Source: Mycobacterium terramassiliense
GTDB lineage: Bacteria > Actinomycetota > Actinomycetes > Mycobacteriales > Mycobacteriaceae
Length of the DNA stretch: 64,000 bases
Assembly: GCF_900157385.1 (NCBI RefSeq)
Contig: NZ_LT717701.1
Coordinates: 2,124,219-2,188,218 of the forward strand
Direction: 5' to 3'
Both the position numbers and the translations under genes were made by a program. The notes below the pieces were generated by a model. It was given only the letters and a program-made list of their open reading frames with translations. It was not told the origin of the DNA and did not search any database. Positions 25,717 through 33,219 of the stretch are shown one piece after another. Numbering within the stretch: position 1 is the first letter of the stretch; each line of letters starts with the position of its first letter.

Positions 25717-26345
25717 GGGCGCGCCCACGCCCGAAGCAGGTCGTCGGTGGTGGTGATGGTCGCGAGCAACGACAGCGTGTTGGCGATGACGGCGGCGCCG
25801 TAGTCGGCGGGCACGCCGGCGACGGCGTCGTTGGGCACGACGACGCGGTAGGCCGCGTTGACCGCATCCATGACGACGTTGGGGATCGCGATATTCAGCG
25901 AAACGCCCACCACGACGATGGTGGACACCCCGAGGTTGCGCAGCACGGCGTCCAGGTCGGTGCCCCCCATCGGCCCGACGCCGTGCCAGCGGCTCAGGAC
26001 CAAATCGGTTGGCTCGGGGCCCAATTCGGGCAGCAGCGCGGCTCCGGGAGTGCCGGGGGTGATGTCGACCAGACCTTTTTCGGGGCCCCGGCCCAGGCTG
26101 AAGATCTTGGCGTTGTGGTTGGAGCCGAGCCCGTCGGGGCGTCGCCGCACCAGGCAGTGCACGACGTGCACCCCGGCCGCCCGGGCCGCGGGCAACAGCC
26201 GCACGATGTTCGGCAGGGCGACTCGGCGCGCCTCGGCGGCCAGCATCCCCAGGCCGGCGTTCGGGCCCATCACCGCGCCCTGGCACTCCTGGGTGACGAT
26301 CGCGGTGTGCTTGGGGGCCGCGAGGTCCTCGAGTGGCGCGGTCAT
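25713..26345 (-). CDS. isochorismatase-like protein with altered catalytic triad
   Basis: 210 residues from ATG 26345, which overlaps the Rieske gene's stop (ATGA). The fold is recognisable: AIVTQECQGAVMG for strand 1, GTDLDAVLRNLGVSTIVVVG before the usual nucleophile turn, then NVVMDAVNAAYRVVVPNDAV. The family triad is Asp-Lys-Cys. Here Asp aligns with Glu (TQECQ), the Lys position reads SRW, and the Cys aligns with Ala (GVSLNIAIP). It may be inactive as a cysteine hydrolase, or act as a binding protein. The alignment is by eye. Confidence 0.82.
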   Translation of the reverse strand: MTAPLEDLAAPKHTAIVTQECQGAVMGPNAGLGMLAAEARRVALPNIVRLLPAARAAGVHVVHCLVRRRPDGLGSNHNAKIFSLGRGPEKGLVDITPGTPGAALLPELGPEPTDLVLSRWHGVGPMGGTDLDAVLRNLGVSTIVVVGVSLNIAIPNVVMDAVNAAYRVVVPNDAVAGVPADYGAAVIANTLSLLATITTTDDLLRAWARP

Positions 26346-27355
26346 GCCGGTACTTCGTAAAACTGGGTCGCCCATTTGCGCAGTGCCATATACCCTTTCG
26401 CGTCCACCTTGGACAGCGCCGGATGCTCGACGTACTTCTGGTAGCGCCAGATTCGCAGATCGTCGAAGACGGTGGACAGGAACTGCTTTTCGATGAGCTC
26501 GCGCAGCTCACCCTGCGGCACGTCGGAAGAGTCGCCGGGGACGCGCGGCCACCAAATCGAATAGAACAGGTCCGAACACTCGTCGTCGACCGGCGTGCAG
26601 GCAAAGATCAGCCGATGGTTCTGCGCGCCCTCGAAGACGCTGATCGCCCCGCCGAGGCCAAACAGGTGGCTGTGGAAGCGCAACGCCAGGTCCTCGGGGT
26701 TGTCGCTGCGCGCGTCCGGCCAGCCCGCGACGAATCGCCATTCGCGGTCGACGATCTTCCAGTCCAGCACCCGCGGCGTCACGGTGGCGTGGTGCACGTA
26801 CTCGAAATGGGCGCTGTCGGGGGCGTTCTCCGCCACGATCTGGGGATGCACCGGCTCGCGCTCCGCGCGCCGGGAGAACTCCGGGTACGCGCGGTAATAG
26901 GCCGCCGGGTCCGTCTCGAATTGCGGGAACTTCCTGAAGATGTCCGGCATCTCCCACTGCGGCTCCTTGCCGTCCGGCTGGTGCCAGACGAACACGCAGT
27001 CGTACTGCTCGCGCACCGGGTACACCCGCATCCGCAGCGCGCGGTTGGGGCGCTCGGGCTGGTAGGGGATGAAGCGATTGCTGCCGTCGGGACCCCAGCG
27101 CCACCCGTGGAACGGGCACTCGACGCAGTCGCCCACCACCTTGCCGCCGTGGCCGATGTGGGCGCCGAGGTGTTTGCAGTGCGCTTCCAGGACGTGCAAC
27201 TCGCCCCGCTCGTCGCGGTAGGCCACCAGATCCTCGCCGAAATAGTGCAGCGGCCGCGCCTCGCCGATCGGGAATTCCGGCGACCATCCGACCATGAACC
27301 ACCCGGTTACCTTCCAGGTAAAGGGCACTTTCACGCCGTCGCCTCCCGCACTCAT
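26342..27355 (-). CDS. Rieske non-heme iron oxygenase, alpha subunit (KshA-like)
   Basis: 337 residues from ATG 27355. The Rieske centre is CKHLGAHIGHGG and CPFHGWRWGPDG (C-x-H near residue 67 and C-x2-H near 87). The mononuclear iron site is ENAPDSAHFEYVHH (about residues 177-190), the D/N-x3-H-x4-H pattern. The size and motif style match 3-ketosteroid 9-alpha-hydroxylase oxygenase KshA, but the substrate is not proven. The reductase partner is not in the window. It is the first gene of a six-gene operon that diverges from the monooxygenase operon at site E. Confidence 0.9.
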   Translation of the reverse strand: MSAGGDGVKVPFTWKVTGWFMVGWSPEFPIGEARPLHYFGEDLVAYRDERGELHVLEAHCKHLGAHIGHGGKVVGDCVECPFHGWRWGPDGSNRFIPYQPERPNRALRMRVYPVREQYDCVFVWHQPDGKEPQWEMPDIFRKFPQFETDPAAYYRAYPEFSRRAEREPVHPQIVAENAPDSAHFEYVHHATVTPRVLDWKIVDREWRFVAGWPDARSDNPEDLALRFHSHLFGLGGAISVFEGAQNHRLIFACTPVDDECSDLFYSIWWPRVPGDSSDVPQGELRELIEKQFLSTVFDDLRIWRYQKYVEHPALSKVDAKGYMALRKWATQFYEVPA

Positions 27356-27358
27356 TGA

Positions 27359-27377
27359 TACTAAATCGGTTACAGTA
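27359..27377. promoter_or_regulatory. 19-bp palindromic operator/promoter site E
   Basis: TACTAAATCGGTTACAGTA lies just before the Rieske ATG (27355) and 44 bp before the divergent monooxygenase ATG (27421). The right arm TTACAGTA is identical to the ideal; the left arm differs at two positions. One site so placed could control both directions. Confidence 0.68.
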
Positions 27378-27420
27378 TAGATTTCAGCAGTTCGGCCGGT
27401 TCGGGGCAAGGAGCTGCTCT

Positions 27421-29043
27421 ATGCGTGGACGGGACGCGCACTTCGACGCCCTGGTCATCGGCGCCGGCTTGTCCGGCCTGTACATGCTGCACCGGCTGCG
27501 GCAGCTGGGCGTGAGGGCCCGGGTGCTCGAGAGGGCCGAAAACGTCGGCGGCACCTGGCTGTTCAACCGATACCCGGGCGCGCGATGTGACATCGAAAGC
27601 ATCGAGTACTCCTACAGCTTCTCCGACGAGATTCAGCGGGAATGGGTGTGGACGGAGTCGATGCCGGCTCAGCCCGAAATCGAGGCCTACCTGAACTTCG
27701 TCGCCGACCGGCTGGAGCTTCGCCGCGACATCCAGTTCCACACCGAGGTCGTCGCGATGACCTTCGACGAGGATGCCGGGGCCTGGGTGGTGCGGACCGC
27801 GGCGGGCGAGTCGTTGCGGGCCCCATTCGTCATCGCCGCGACCGGCATCCTCTCGGTGCCGCTGGAACCCGACATCCCCGGAATGGACACCTTTACGGGA
27901 ACGTCGCTGTTCACCAGCCGCTGGCCCAAGGAGGGCTGCGATCTGACCGGCAAGCGCGTCGGCGTCATCGGCACCGGCTCGACCGGTGTCCAGCTGATAC
28001 CCGTCGTGGCGCGGGAGGCTTTGCGGCTCTGTGTGTTCCAGCGTTCGCCGGCATACACCTTGCCCTGGGAGGTGCGGCAGTTCGAGCCAGGCGAACTGGA
28101 CGAGATGAAGGCTCGCTACGACGAGATCAGGGCGGCGCAACGGGCCCACCCGATCGGCGCGGCGCGGCTGAGCGCCTTCTCGGTGCTGTTCGAGATGCTG
28201 GGCAGGCCGCCACTGAAGTCGGCGACCCGCGACGAGCAACTGCGCGCCATCGAGCACAGCGGGGTGATGGGCGCGCTGAACTGGGGCGACGTCTTCTTCG
28301 ATATCGACGCCAACCGAATGGCCGCCAAACTCTACGGGGAGGCGGTGGCCCGCATCGTCGAGGACCCGGACACGGCCGCCGCCCTGGTGCCGGAGCATCC
28401 CTTCGCCTGCAAGCGCCCCATCATCGACTACGGCTACTACCAGACCTTCAACCGCGACAACGTCACGCTCGTGGACTTGCGCAAGTCCCCGATCCGCGAG
28501 GTCACGGCGACCGGCATCCGCACCGAGCACGGGTCGTACGACCTCGACGTGATCGTCTATGCCACCGGCTTTGACGCCATGACGGGCGCGCTCAGCCGCA
28601 TCGATGTCCGGGGCCGTGACGCGATGTCGCTCGCCGAGTTCTGGGCCACCGAGGGCCCGCTGTCGTACCTCGGTCTGGCGGTGGCGGGATTTCCGAACCT
28701 GTTCATGATCCAGGGCCCGGGCAGCCCGAGCGCGACCACCAACTTCGTGGCCGCGCTCGAGCAACACGTGGAGTGGATCGGCGACTGCATTAGCTACCTG
28801 CGCGGCAACGGGATCCGCACCATCGAGGCGCTGGGCGCGGCTCAGCAGGAGTGGATCGACCACGCCACCGCGCTCGTCGCGCCGACGGTGCTGATGCACC
28901 CGTCGTGCAACTCCTGGTACAACGGTGGCAACGTGCCCGGCAAGAAACGGATGTATATGGGCTATACCGGCGGAATCCCCGAATACCGCCGCCGCTGCGA
29001 CGAAATCGCGGCCGGCGGCTACACCGGCTTCAAGCTGGCGTAA
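27421..29043 (+). CDS. flavin monooxygenase, Baeyer-Villiger type with variant fingerprint
   Basis: A 540-residue FAD/NADPH monooxygenase. First Rossmann motif GAGLSGLYML near residue 13, RYPGARCDIES and second motif GTGSTGVQLIP near 182. The type I Baeyer-Villiger fingerprint FxGxxxHxxxW appears as FTGTSLFTSRW, with Phe in place of His. The family inserts oxygen next to a ketone to make an ester or lactone. The next gene encodes an esterase-type hydrolase, which fits ring or side-chain cleavage by oxidation then hydrolysis. AAGGAG lies 7 bp before ATG 27421. Confidence 0.9.
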   Translation: MRGRDAHFDALVIGAGLSGLYMLHRLRQLGVRARVLERAENVGGTWLFNRYPGARCDIESIEYSYSFSDEIQREWVWTESMPAQPEIEAYLNFVADRLELRRDIQFHTEVVAMTFDEDAGAWVVRTAAGESLRAPFVIAATGILSVPLEPDIPGMDTFTGTSLFTSRWPKEGCDLTGKRVGVIGTGSTGVQLIPVVAREALRLCVFQRSPAYTLPWEVRQFEPGELDEMKARYDEIRAAQRAHPIGAARLSAFSVLFEMLGRPPLKSATRDEQLRAIEHSGVMGALNWGDVFFDIDANRMAAKLYGEAVARIVEDPDTAAALVPEHPFACKRPIIDYGYYQTFNRDNVTLVDLRKSPIREVTATGIRTEHGSYDLDVIVYATGFDAMTGALSRIDVRGRDAMSLAEFWATEGPLSYLGLAVAGFPNLFMIQGPGSPSATTNFVAALEQHVEWIGDCISYLRGNGIRTIEALGAAQQEWIDHATALVAPTVLMHPSCNSWYNGGNVPGKKRMYMGYTGGIPEYRRRCDEIAAGGYTGFKLA

Positions 29044-30143
29044 TGCTGCGTCGCGCACTCGACATCAGCCGCGAGCTGGGCATGCTGCTGCCGCGCACCG
29101 TGGCCGGCCTCAACGAATCGACCGGCTGGGCCCCGGTGTCGCCGCGGGGGGTGCGGCAATTCGGTGAGGTTCTGCTGGACGAGCTTGTGCTGAGCGGCTT
29201 TTCGCTGTTGAACGCGAGCCCCCCTGCGGTGCGGCCGCTGGACGGGTGCATCGCGGCGGCCGAGGAATTATCGGCGCTGGGCATCGACGGGGCACACGCC
29301 GAACCCGAACCGTTGCGCCCAACCTCGGTGCGGCGGCGGCGGATCGCCGGCCTGGCATACGAGCGGATGAAGTTCGAACACGATCCGAACCTGCCGGCCA
29401 CGCTGGAGGCCGACGGGCTGGGCGGCCCGGCGCGCGCGGTGGTGCACGTGTGCCGGCACCGGGGCGCCCCGCGGCCGTGGCTGGTCTGGGTCCACGGCGC
29501 CGGTCAGGGCGGCACCGAGGACCTGTTGTTGTCCCGCATCGGCCGGATCCATCACGGCCTGGGGTTCAACGTCGCCATGCCGGTGCAGCCCGGCCACGGC
29601 TGCCGGCGCGGCGAATGGCCGGCCTACCCGGACGTGGATCCGCTGGGCAACGTCGCGGGCATGATGCGGGCGGTGTCGGAGGTCCGCGCGGTGGTGCGCT
29701 GGGTTCAGCCGCAGGCCACCGCCGTTGTGGTCGCAGGGATTTCGATGGGCACCCCGGTGGCCGCGCTGGTTTCCCACCTCGAGCGGGAGGTCGACGCGGT
29801 GGCGCTGTACACCCCGATCCTGGGGCTCAACGCGATGATCGCACGACACCTCGGGCGCTTTGGGCACTCCCGCGCGGGGTTCCGCGAGCTGCTCGGTTCG
29901 CCGGAGGTCTCGAAGCTGACCTCGGTGATCGATCCGCTGCGCGTCGAGCCGGCCCCGCCCCCGCAGCGCCGGCTCATCGTCGGGGCCTGGCATGACCGCA
30001 TGGCGATGCGCGAGCCCGCCGAAGCGTTGCAGGAACGCTGGGGCGGGCAGCTGTATTGGTACGACGGCGGCCACGTCGGACACATCTTCTCCCGGCGCGT
30101 GCTCCAGGTGACCGAGCGCTTCCTGGGTGAGGTGGCGGGGTGA
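29043..30143 (+). CDS. alpha/beta hydrolase (esterase/lipase-like)
   Basis: A 366-residue hydrolase. WVHGAGQGGTED marks the oxyanion region, GISMGTPVAAL the nucleophile elbow (Ser near residue 238), and GGHVGHIFS the catalytic His near the C-terminus; WHDRMA holds a likely Asp. The triad appears intact. About 120 N-terminal residues precede the fold. It starts within the monooxygenase stop (TAATG) and likely hydrolyses the ester made by it. There is no signal peptide, so it acts in the cytoplasm. Confidence 0.87.
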   Translation: MLRRALDISRELGMLLPRTVAGLNESTGWAPVSPRGVRQFGEVLLDELVLSGFSLLNASPPAVRPLDGCIAAAEELSALGIDGAHAEPEPLRPTSVRRRRIAGLAYERMKFEHDPNLPATLEADGLGGPARAVVHVCRHRGAPRPWLVWVHGAGQGGTEDLLLSRIGRIHHGLGFNVAMPVQPGHGCRRGEWPAYPDVDPLGNVAGMMRAVSEVRAVVRWVQPQATAVVVAGISMGTPVAALVSHLEREVDAVALYTPILGLNAMIARHLGRFGHSRAGFRELLGSPEVSKLTSVIDPLRVEPAPPPQRRLIVGAWHDRMAMREPAEALQERWGGQLYWYDGGHVGHIFSRRVLQVTERFLGEVAG

Positions 30144-30523
30144 CGGCGGCCACGCGGAGCGCTCGCGAGGTGGTGGAGCTCTACAACCTGGTGGTCTGGA
30201 ACGAGCGCGACCTCGAGCTGGCCGGGGAGTTGTTCGCCGACACCGTGATTCGGCACGAGGTCGGCCAGGCGCACACGCTGACCCACGCGCAGGCGGTGCA
30301 GCGGATCGCCGACGTGTGGAAACTGTTTGACACGTTGCGCTTCGACCTGAACGTCGTGGTCTCCGGCGACGACGGCGAGCACGTCGCGATCGTCTACGAC
30401 TCGACCATGACCACCAAGGACGGCACGAAACTCAACGTGGCGAGCATCGAGGTGTTCCGCGTGGTCGCCGGCAAGATCATCGAGGTCTGGAATTGCGGTT
30501 ACAAGCAAGGGGTTTGGAATTGA
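30140..30523 (+). CDS. SnoaL-like / NTF2-fold protein
   Basis: A 127-residue protein from GTG 30140, coupled by GTGA to the hydrolase. The pattern EVVELYNLVVWNERDLELA, followed by FADTVIRHEV and the C-terminal VFRVVAGKIIEVWN, is the SnoaL-like polyketide cyclase/steroid isomerase fold (cone-shaped NTF2 pocket). Relatives hydrate, isomerise or bind polycyclic compounds. The exact reaction cannot be assigned. Its place in a monooxygenase operon fits a cyclic substrate. Confidence 0.83.
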   Translation: MTAATRSAREVVELYNLVVWNERDLELAGELFADTVIRHEVGQAHTLTHAQAVQRIADVWKLFDTLRFDLNVVVSGDDGEHVAIVYDSTMTTKDGTKLNVASIEVFRVVAGKIIEVWNCGYKQGVWN

Positions 30524-31563
30524 GCGAGCGCGCACTTGACGAGCTGGGGTACTACCTGCTGGCCGGCGCCGGCGGCGAGGGGCCGGCGACCCTGATGGAC
30601 GAGGCCCGCCGCGGCGAGGAATTGGGCCTCGGCACCGCTTTCATCTCCGAGCGCTGGAACGTCAAGGAAGCGTCCTCGCTCGTCGGGGCGGCGTGCGCGG
30701 TGACCACCCGGATGCAGATCGCCACGGCCGCAACCAATCACAACACCCGCCATCCGCTGATCACGGGATCGTGGGCGACTACCATGCATCGGTTGTCGGG
30801 CGGGCGGTTCACGCTCGGCATCGGCCGCGGCATCGCCGCCATCTACGGCGCGTTCGGCATCCCGGCCGTGACGACCGCGCAGATGGAGGACTGGGCCCAG
30901 GTCATGCGCCGGCTCTGGCACGGCGAGCTGATCTTCAACCACGACGGCCCGATGGGCAAATACCCCATCCTGTTCCTCGACCCGGACTTCGACGAGGACA
31001 TTCGCCTGGCGTTGGTCGCCTTCGGGCCCAACACGCTGGCGCTCGGCGGCAGGGTTTTCGACGACGTCATCTTGCACACCTACTTCACCCCCGAGACGTT
31101 GCAGCGCAGCGTCAAGGCGGTCAAGTCGGCCGCGGAAAAGGCCGGCCGCGACCCCGACGGCGTGCGGGTGTGGTCATGCTTCGCCACCGTCGGCGATCAC
31201 CTTCCCGAACGGCTGCGGCTGAAGAAGACCGTCGCGCGCCTGGCCACCTACCTGCAGGGGTACGGCGACCTGCTGGTGCGCACCAACGACTGGGATCCCG
31301 CCGTGCTGCAACGCTTTCGGGAAGACCCGGTGGTGACGTCGATCGCGGGCGGGATCGATCACAAGGCCACGCCGGAGCAGATCGAGCACATCGCGACCCT
31401 GATTCCCGACGAATGGCTGGAGCCCTCGGCCACGGGCTCGGCCGACCAGTGCGCCGAGCGCATCCGCAAAGAATTCGACTTTGGGGCCGACGCGGTGATC
31501 ATGCACGGCGCGACGCCCGACGAGCTCGAGCCCGTGGTGGCGGCGTATCGGGCGAGCGCCTAA
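30520..31563 (+). CDS. LLM-class F420-dependent oxidoreductase
   Basis: A 347-residue (beta/alpha)8 protein of the bacterial luciferase superfamily, starting at TTG 30520 inside the previous stop (TTGA). RGEELGLGTAFISERWN, TRMQIATAATNHNTRHPL and LSGGRFTLGIGRGIAA are the landmark segments of mycobacterial F420-binding members. It would use F420H2 or F420 to reduce or oxidise an intermediate. It is the last gene of the site E rightward operon. Confidence 0.88.
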   Translation: MSERALDELGYYLLAGAGGEGPATLMDEARRGEELGLGTAFISERWNVKEASSLVGAACAVTTRMQIATAATNHNTRHPLITGSWATTMHRLSGGRFTLGIGRGIAAIYGAFGIPAVTTAQMEDWAQVMRRLWHGELIFNHDGPMGKYPILFLDPDFDEDIRLALVAFGPNTLALGGRVFDDVILHTYFTPETLQRSVKAVKSAAEKAGRDPDGVRVWSCFATVGDHLPERLRLKKTVARLATYLQGYGDLLVRTNDWDPAVLQRFREDPVVTSIAGGIDHKATPEQIEHIATLIPDEWLEPSATGSADQCAERIRKEFDFGADAVIMHGATPDELEPVVAAYRASA

Positions 31564-31566
31564 CCC

Positions 31567-31628
31567 CGCGAGCGTGCGCAAAATGACGCGCTACCCCGGC
31601 GTGTCGTGCGCAAACACGCACGCTCGCG
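31567..31628. repeat. long inverted repeat in a convergent intergenic gap (copy 2)
   Basis: CGCGAGCGTGCG (31567-31578) and CGCACGCTCGCG (31617-31628) are perfect 12-bp arms with a 38-bp spacer. They fill the gap between the LLM gene stop (31563) and the convergent carboxyltransferase stop (31638). Core and layout match the repeat at 4077-4140. Confidence 0.58.
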
Positions 31629-31637
31629 CCAAGGGGC

Positions 31638-33134
31638 TTAGGGCATGATGACGGTGCGCGCCACCGGTTCCGCGGCGGCCTGCCGGCTGGACAGGCCGCG
31701 CTGCAAGGAGGCCAGCAGCGCGTCGCGCGTCTCGCGGGGATCGATCAGCTCGTCGAAACCCATGTGTTCGGCCGAGCGATACGACGCCTGCAATTCGGCG
31801 TTGCGCAGCTTGGCGGAGAGGTCCTCGCCGGCGTGCGACGCGCGGCTCAGCGCCGCGGCGCTCATCGCGCCCATCGTCGCGCCCGGATAGGCGAACGTCG
31901 CGACCTGGTGGTCGAAACCCAGCAGCGACATGACCATGGAGCCGAACCCGTACGCCTTGCGCAGCGTGAGGTGCAGCTTCAACGTGGTGGCCGCCGTCTG
32001 GGCCGCGAACATCCGCGCGCCGGCACGCAGCACGCCGCTGCGTTCCGACCGGCTGCCCGGGAGCATGCCGGGGTTGTCGGCGAGGAAGACGATCGGCAGG
32101 TGGAACGAGTCGGCCACCGTGATGAAGTGGGCGGCCTTGTCGGCGGCGTCGGCGTCGATGGAGCCGGCCAGCACCTTCGGTTGGTTGGCCACCACCGCCA
32201 CCGGGTGACCGCCGAGATGGGCCAGCGCGCAGATCACCGCCTTGCCGTAGTGCGGTTGCACCTCGAACCAGTCGGGGCTGTCGAAGACCACGTCGAGCAC
32301 CGCTCGCATGTCGTACACCCGGCGGTTGTCGCGCGAGACGATGTCGAGCAGCTCCGGCGTCGCCCGCGGCGCGGCCGCCTCGCCGGTTGGCAGCGACGGC
32401 GGGTACGACCACGCGCTCGGCGGAAAATACGACAGGTAGCGCCGGACGTCGTCGAGCACGGCCTCGTCGTCGTCGGCGACATTGTGGATGACCCCGCTGG
32501 GTATGGCGACATCCGGCCCGCCGAGGTCCTCCTTCGAGATGTCTTCTCCCGTGGACTCTTTGACGACGGGCGGTCCGGCGGTGAAGATCGCGCCCTGGGC
32601 GCTCATGATCCGGAAGTCGCAGACCGGGGCCACCAGCGCGCCATGCCCGGCGGACGGGCCGAGCACGGCGGCGACGGTCGGGACACGTCCCGAGCACTGC
32701 GTCTGGGCGAGCAGATCGGTTGGGCTGCGGCCGTAATGCCCTCCGGTGGGCCGAAACCCGGCGCCCTCCAGCATCATCACCAGCGGAATCTTGTCGCGCA
32801 GGGCCAGTTCGGCGATCCGGTACCGCTTGGAGTTGCCGCCGGGGCCGATGCTGCCGGCCATGGTGGTGAAGTCCTCGGCGCCCAGCATCACCGGCGCGCC
32901 GTTGATCAAACCGGAGCCGACGATCAGTGCGTCGGCCGCGACGTCGCCGCCGACCAGGGTGCCGAACTCGCGGAAGGTGCCCGGGTCGAGGAGTCGCTCG
33001 ATTCGCGCGCGGGCGTCCAGCTTGCCCTTCTTGCGGTGCTTGTCGAGGCGTTCCGGGCCGCCCATTGCCCGCGCGTGCTCACGGCGACGCTCGAGATCGT
33101 CGAGCGATTCCTCCCAGTCCTGGGCTTTGGTCAT
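31638..33134 (-). CDS. acyl-CoA carboxylase carboxyltransferase (AccD-like beta) subunit
   Basis: A 498-residue carboxyltransferase. GRSPTDLLAQTQCSGRVP and VAAVLGPSAGHGALVAPVCD form the N-terminal crotonase-like half, and FLADNPGMLPGS with YGFGSMVMSLLGFDHQ the C-terminal half. The family moves CO2 from biotin to an acyl-CoA. No biotin carboxylase/carrier gene is nearby, so it would borrow an AccA from elsewhere or work on its own as a decarboxylase. It diverges from an LLM-P450 operon across site F. Confidence 0.9.
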   Translation of the reverse strand: MTKAQDWEESLDDLERRREHARAMGGPERLDKHRKKGKLDARARIERLLDPGTFREFGTLVGGDVAADALIVGSGLINGAPVMLGAEDFTTMAGSIGPGGNSKRYRIAELALRDKIPLVMMLEGAGFRPTGGHYGRSPTDLLAQTQCSGRVPTVAAVLGPSAGHGALVAPVCDFRIMSAQGAIFTAGPPVVKESTGEDISKEDLGGPDVAIPSGVIHNVADDDEAVLDDVRRYLSYFPPSAWSYPPSLPTGEAAAPRATPELLDIVSRDNRRVYDMRAVLDVVFDSPDWFEVQPHYGKAVICALAHLGGHPVAVVANQPKVLAGSIDADAADKAAHFITVADSFHLPIVFLADNPGMLPGSRSERSGVLRAGARMFAAQTAATTLKLHLTLRKAYGFGSMVMSLLGFDHQVATFAYPGATMGAMSAAALSRASHAGEDLSAKLRNAELQASYRSAEHMGFDELIDPRETRDALLASLQRGLSSRQAAAEPVARTVIMP

Positions 33135-33189
33135 GCCTATGTCCTACCTCACGGGGGATTCGTCGCGCTGACAGATAAGCAGGGTCACA

Positions 33190-33208
33190 TACTGGATTGC
33201 TTACTGTA
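33190..33208. promoter_or_regulatory. 19-bp palindromic operator/promoter site F
   Basis: TACTGGATTGCTTACTGTA, between the divergent carboxyltransferase (start 33134) and LLM oxidoreductase (start 33220). Eight of the outer arm positions match the ideal palindrome; TAC, TTAC and GTA are kept. It lies only 11 bp before the LLM ATG, so the LLM transcript may be leaderless or start close by. Confidence 0.62.
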
Positions 33209-33219
33209 AAGTTGCCCGC

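Noticed and set aside
27370..29058. A 562-codon open frame on the - strand
   Set aside because: It is antisense to the Baeyer-Villiger-type monooxygenase, with no recognisable motif.
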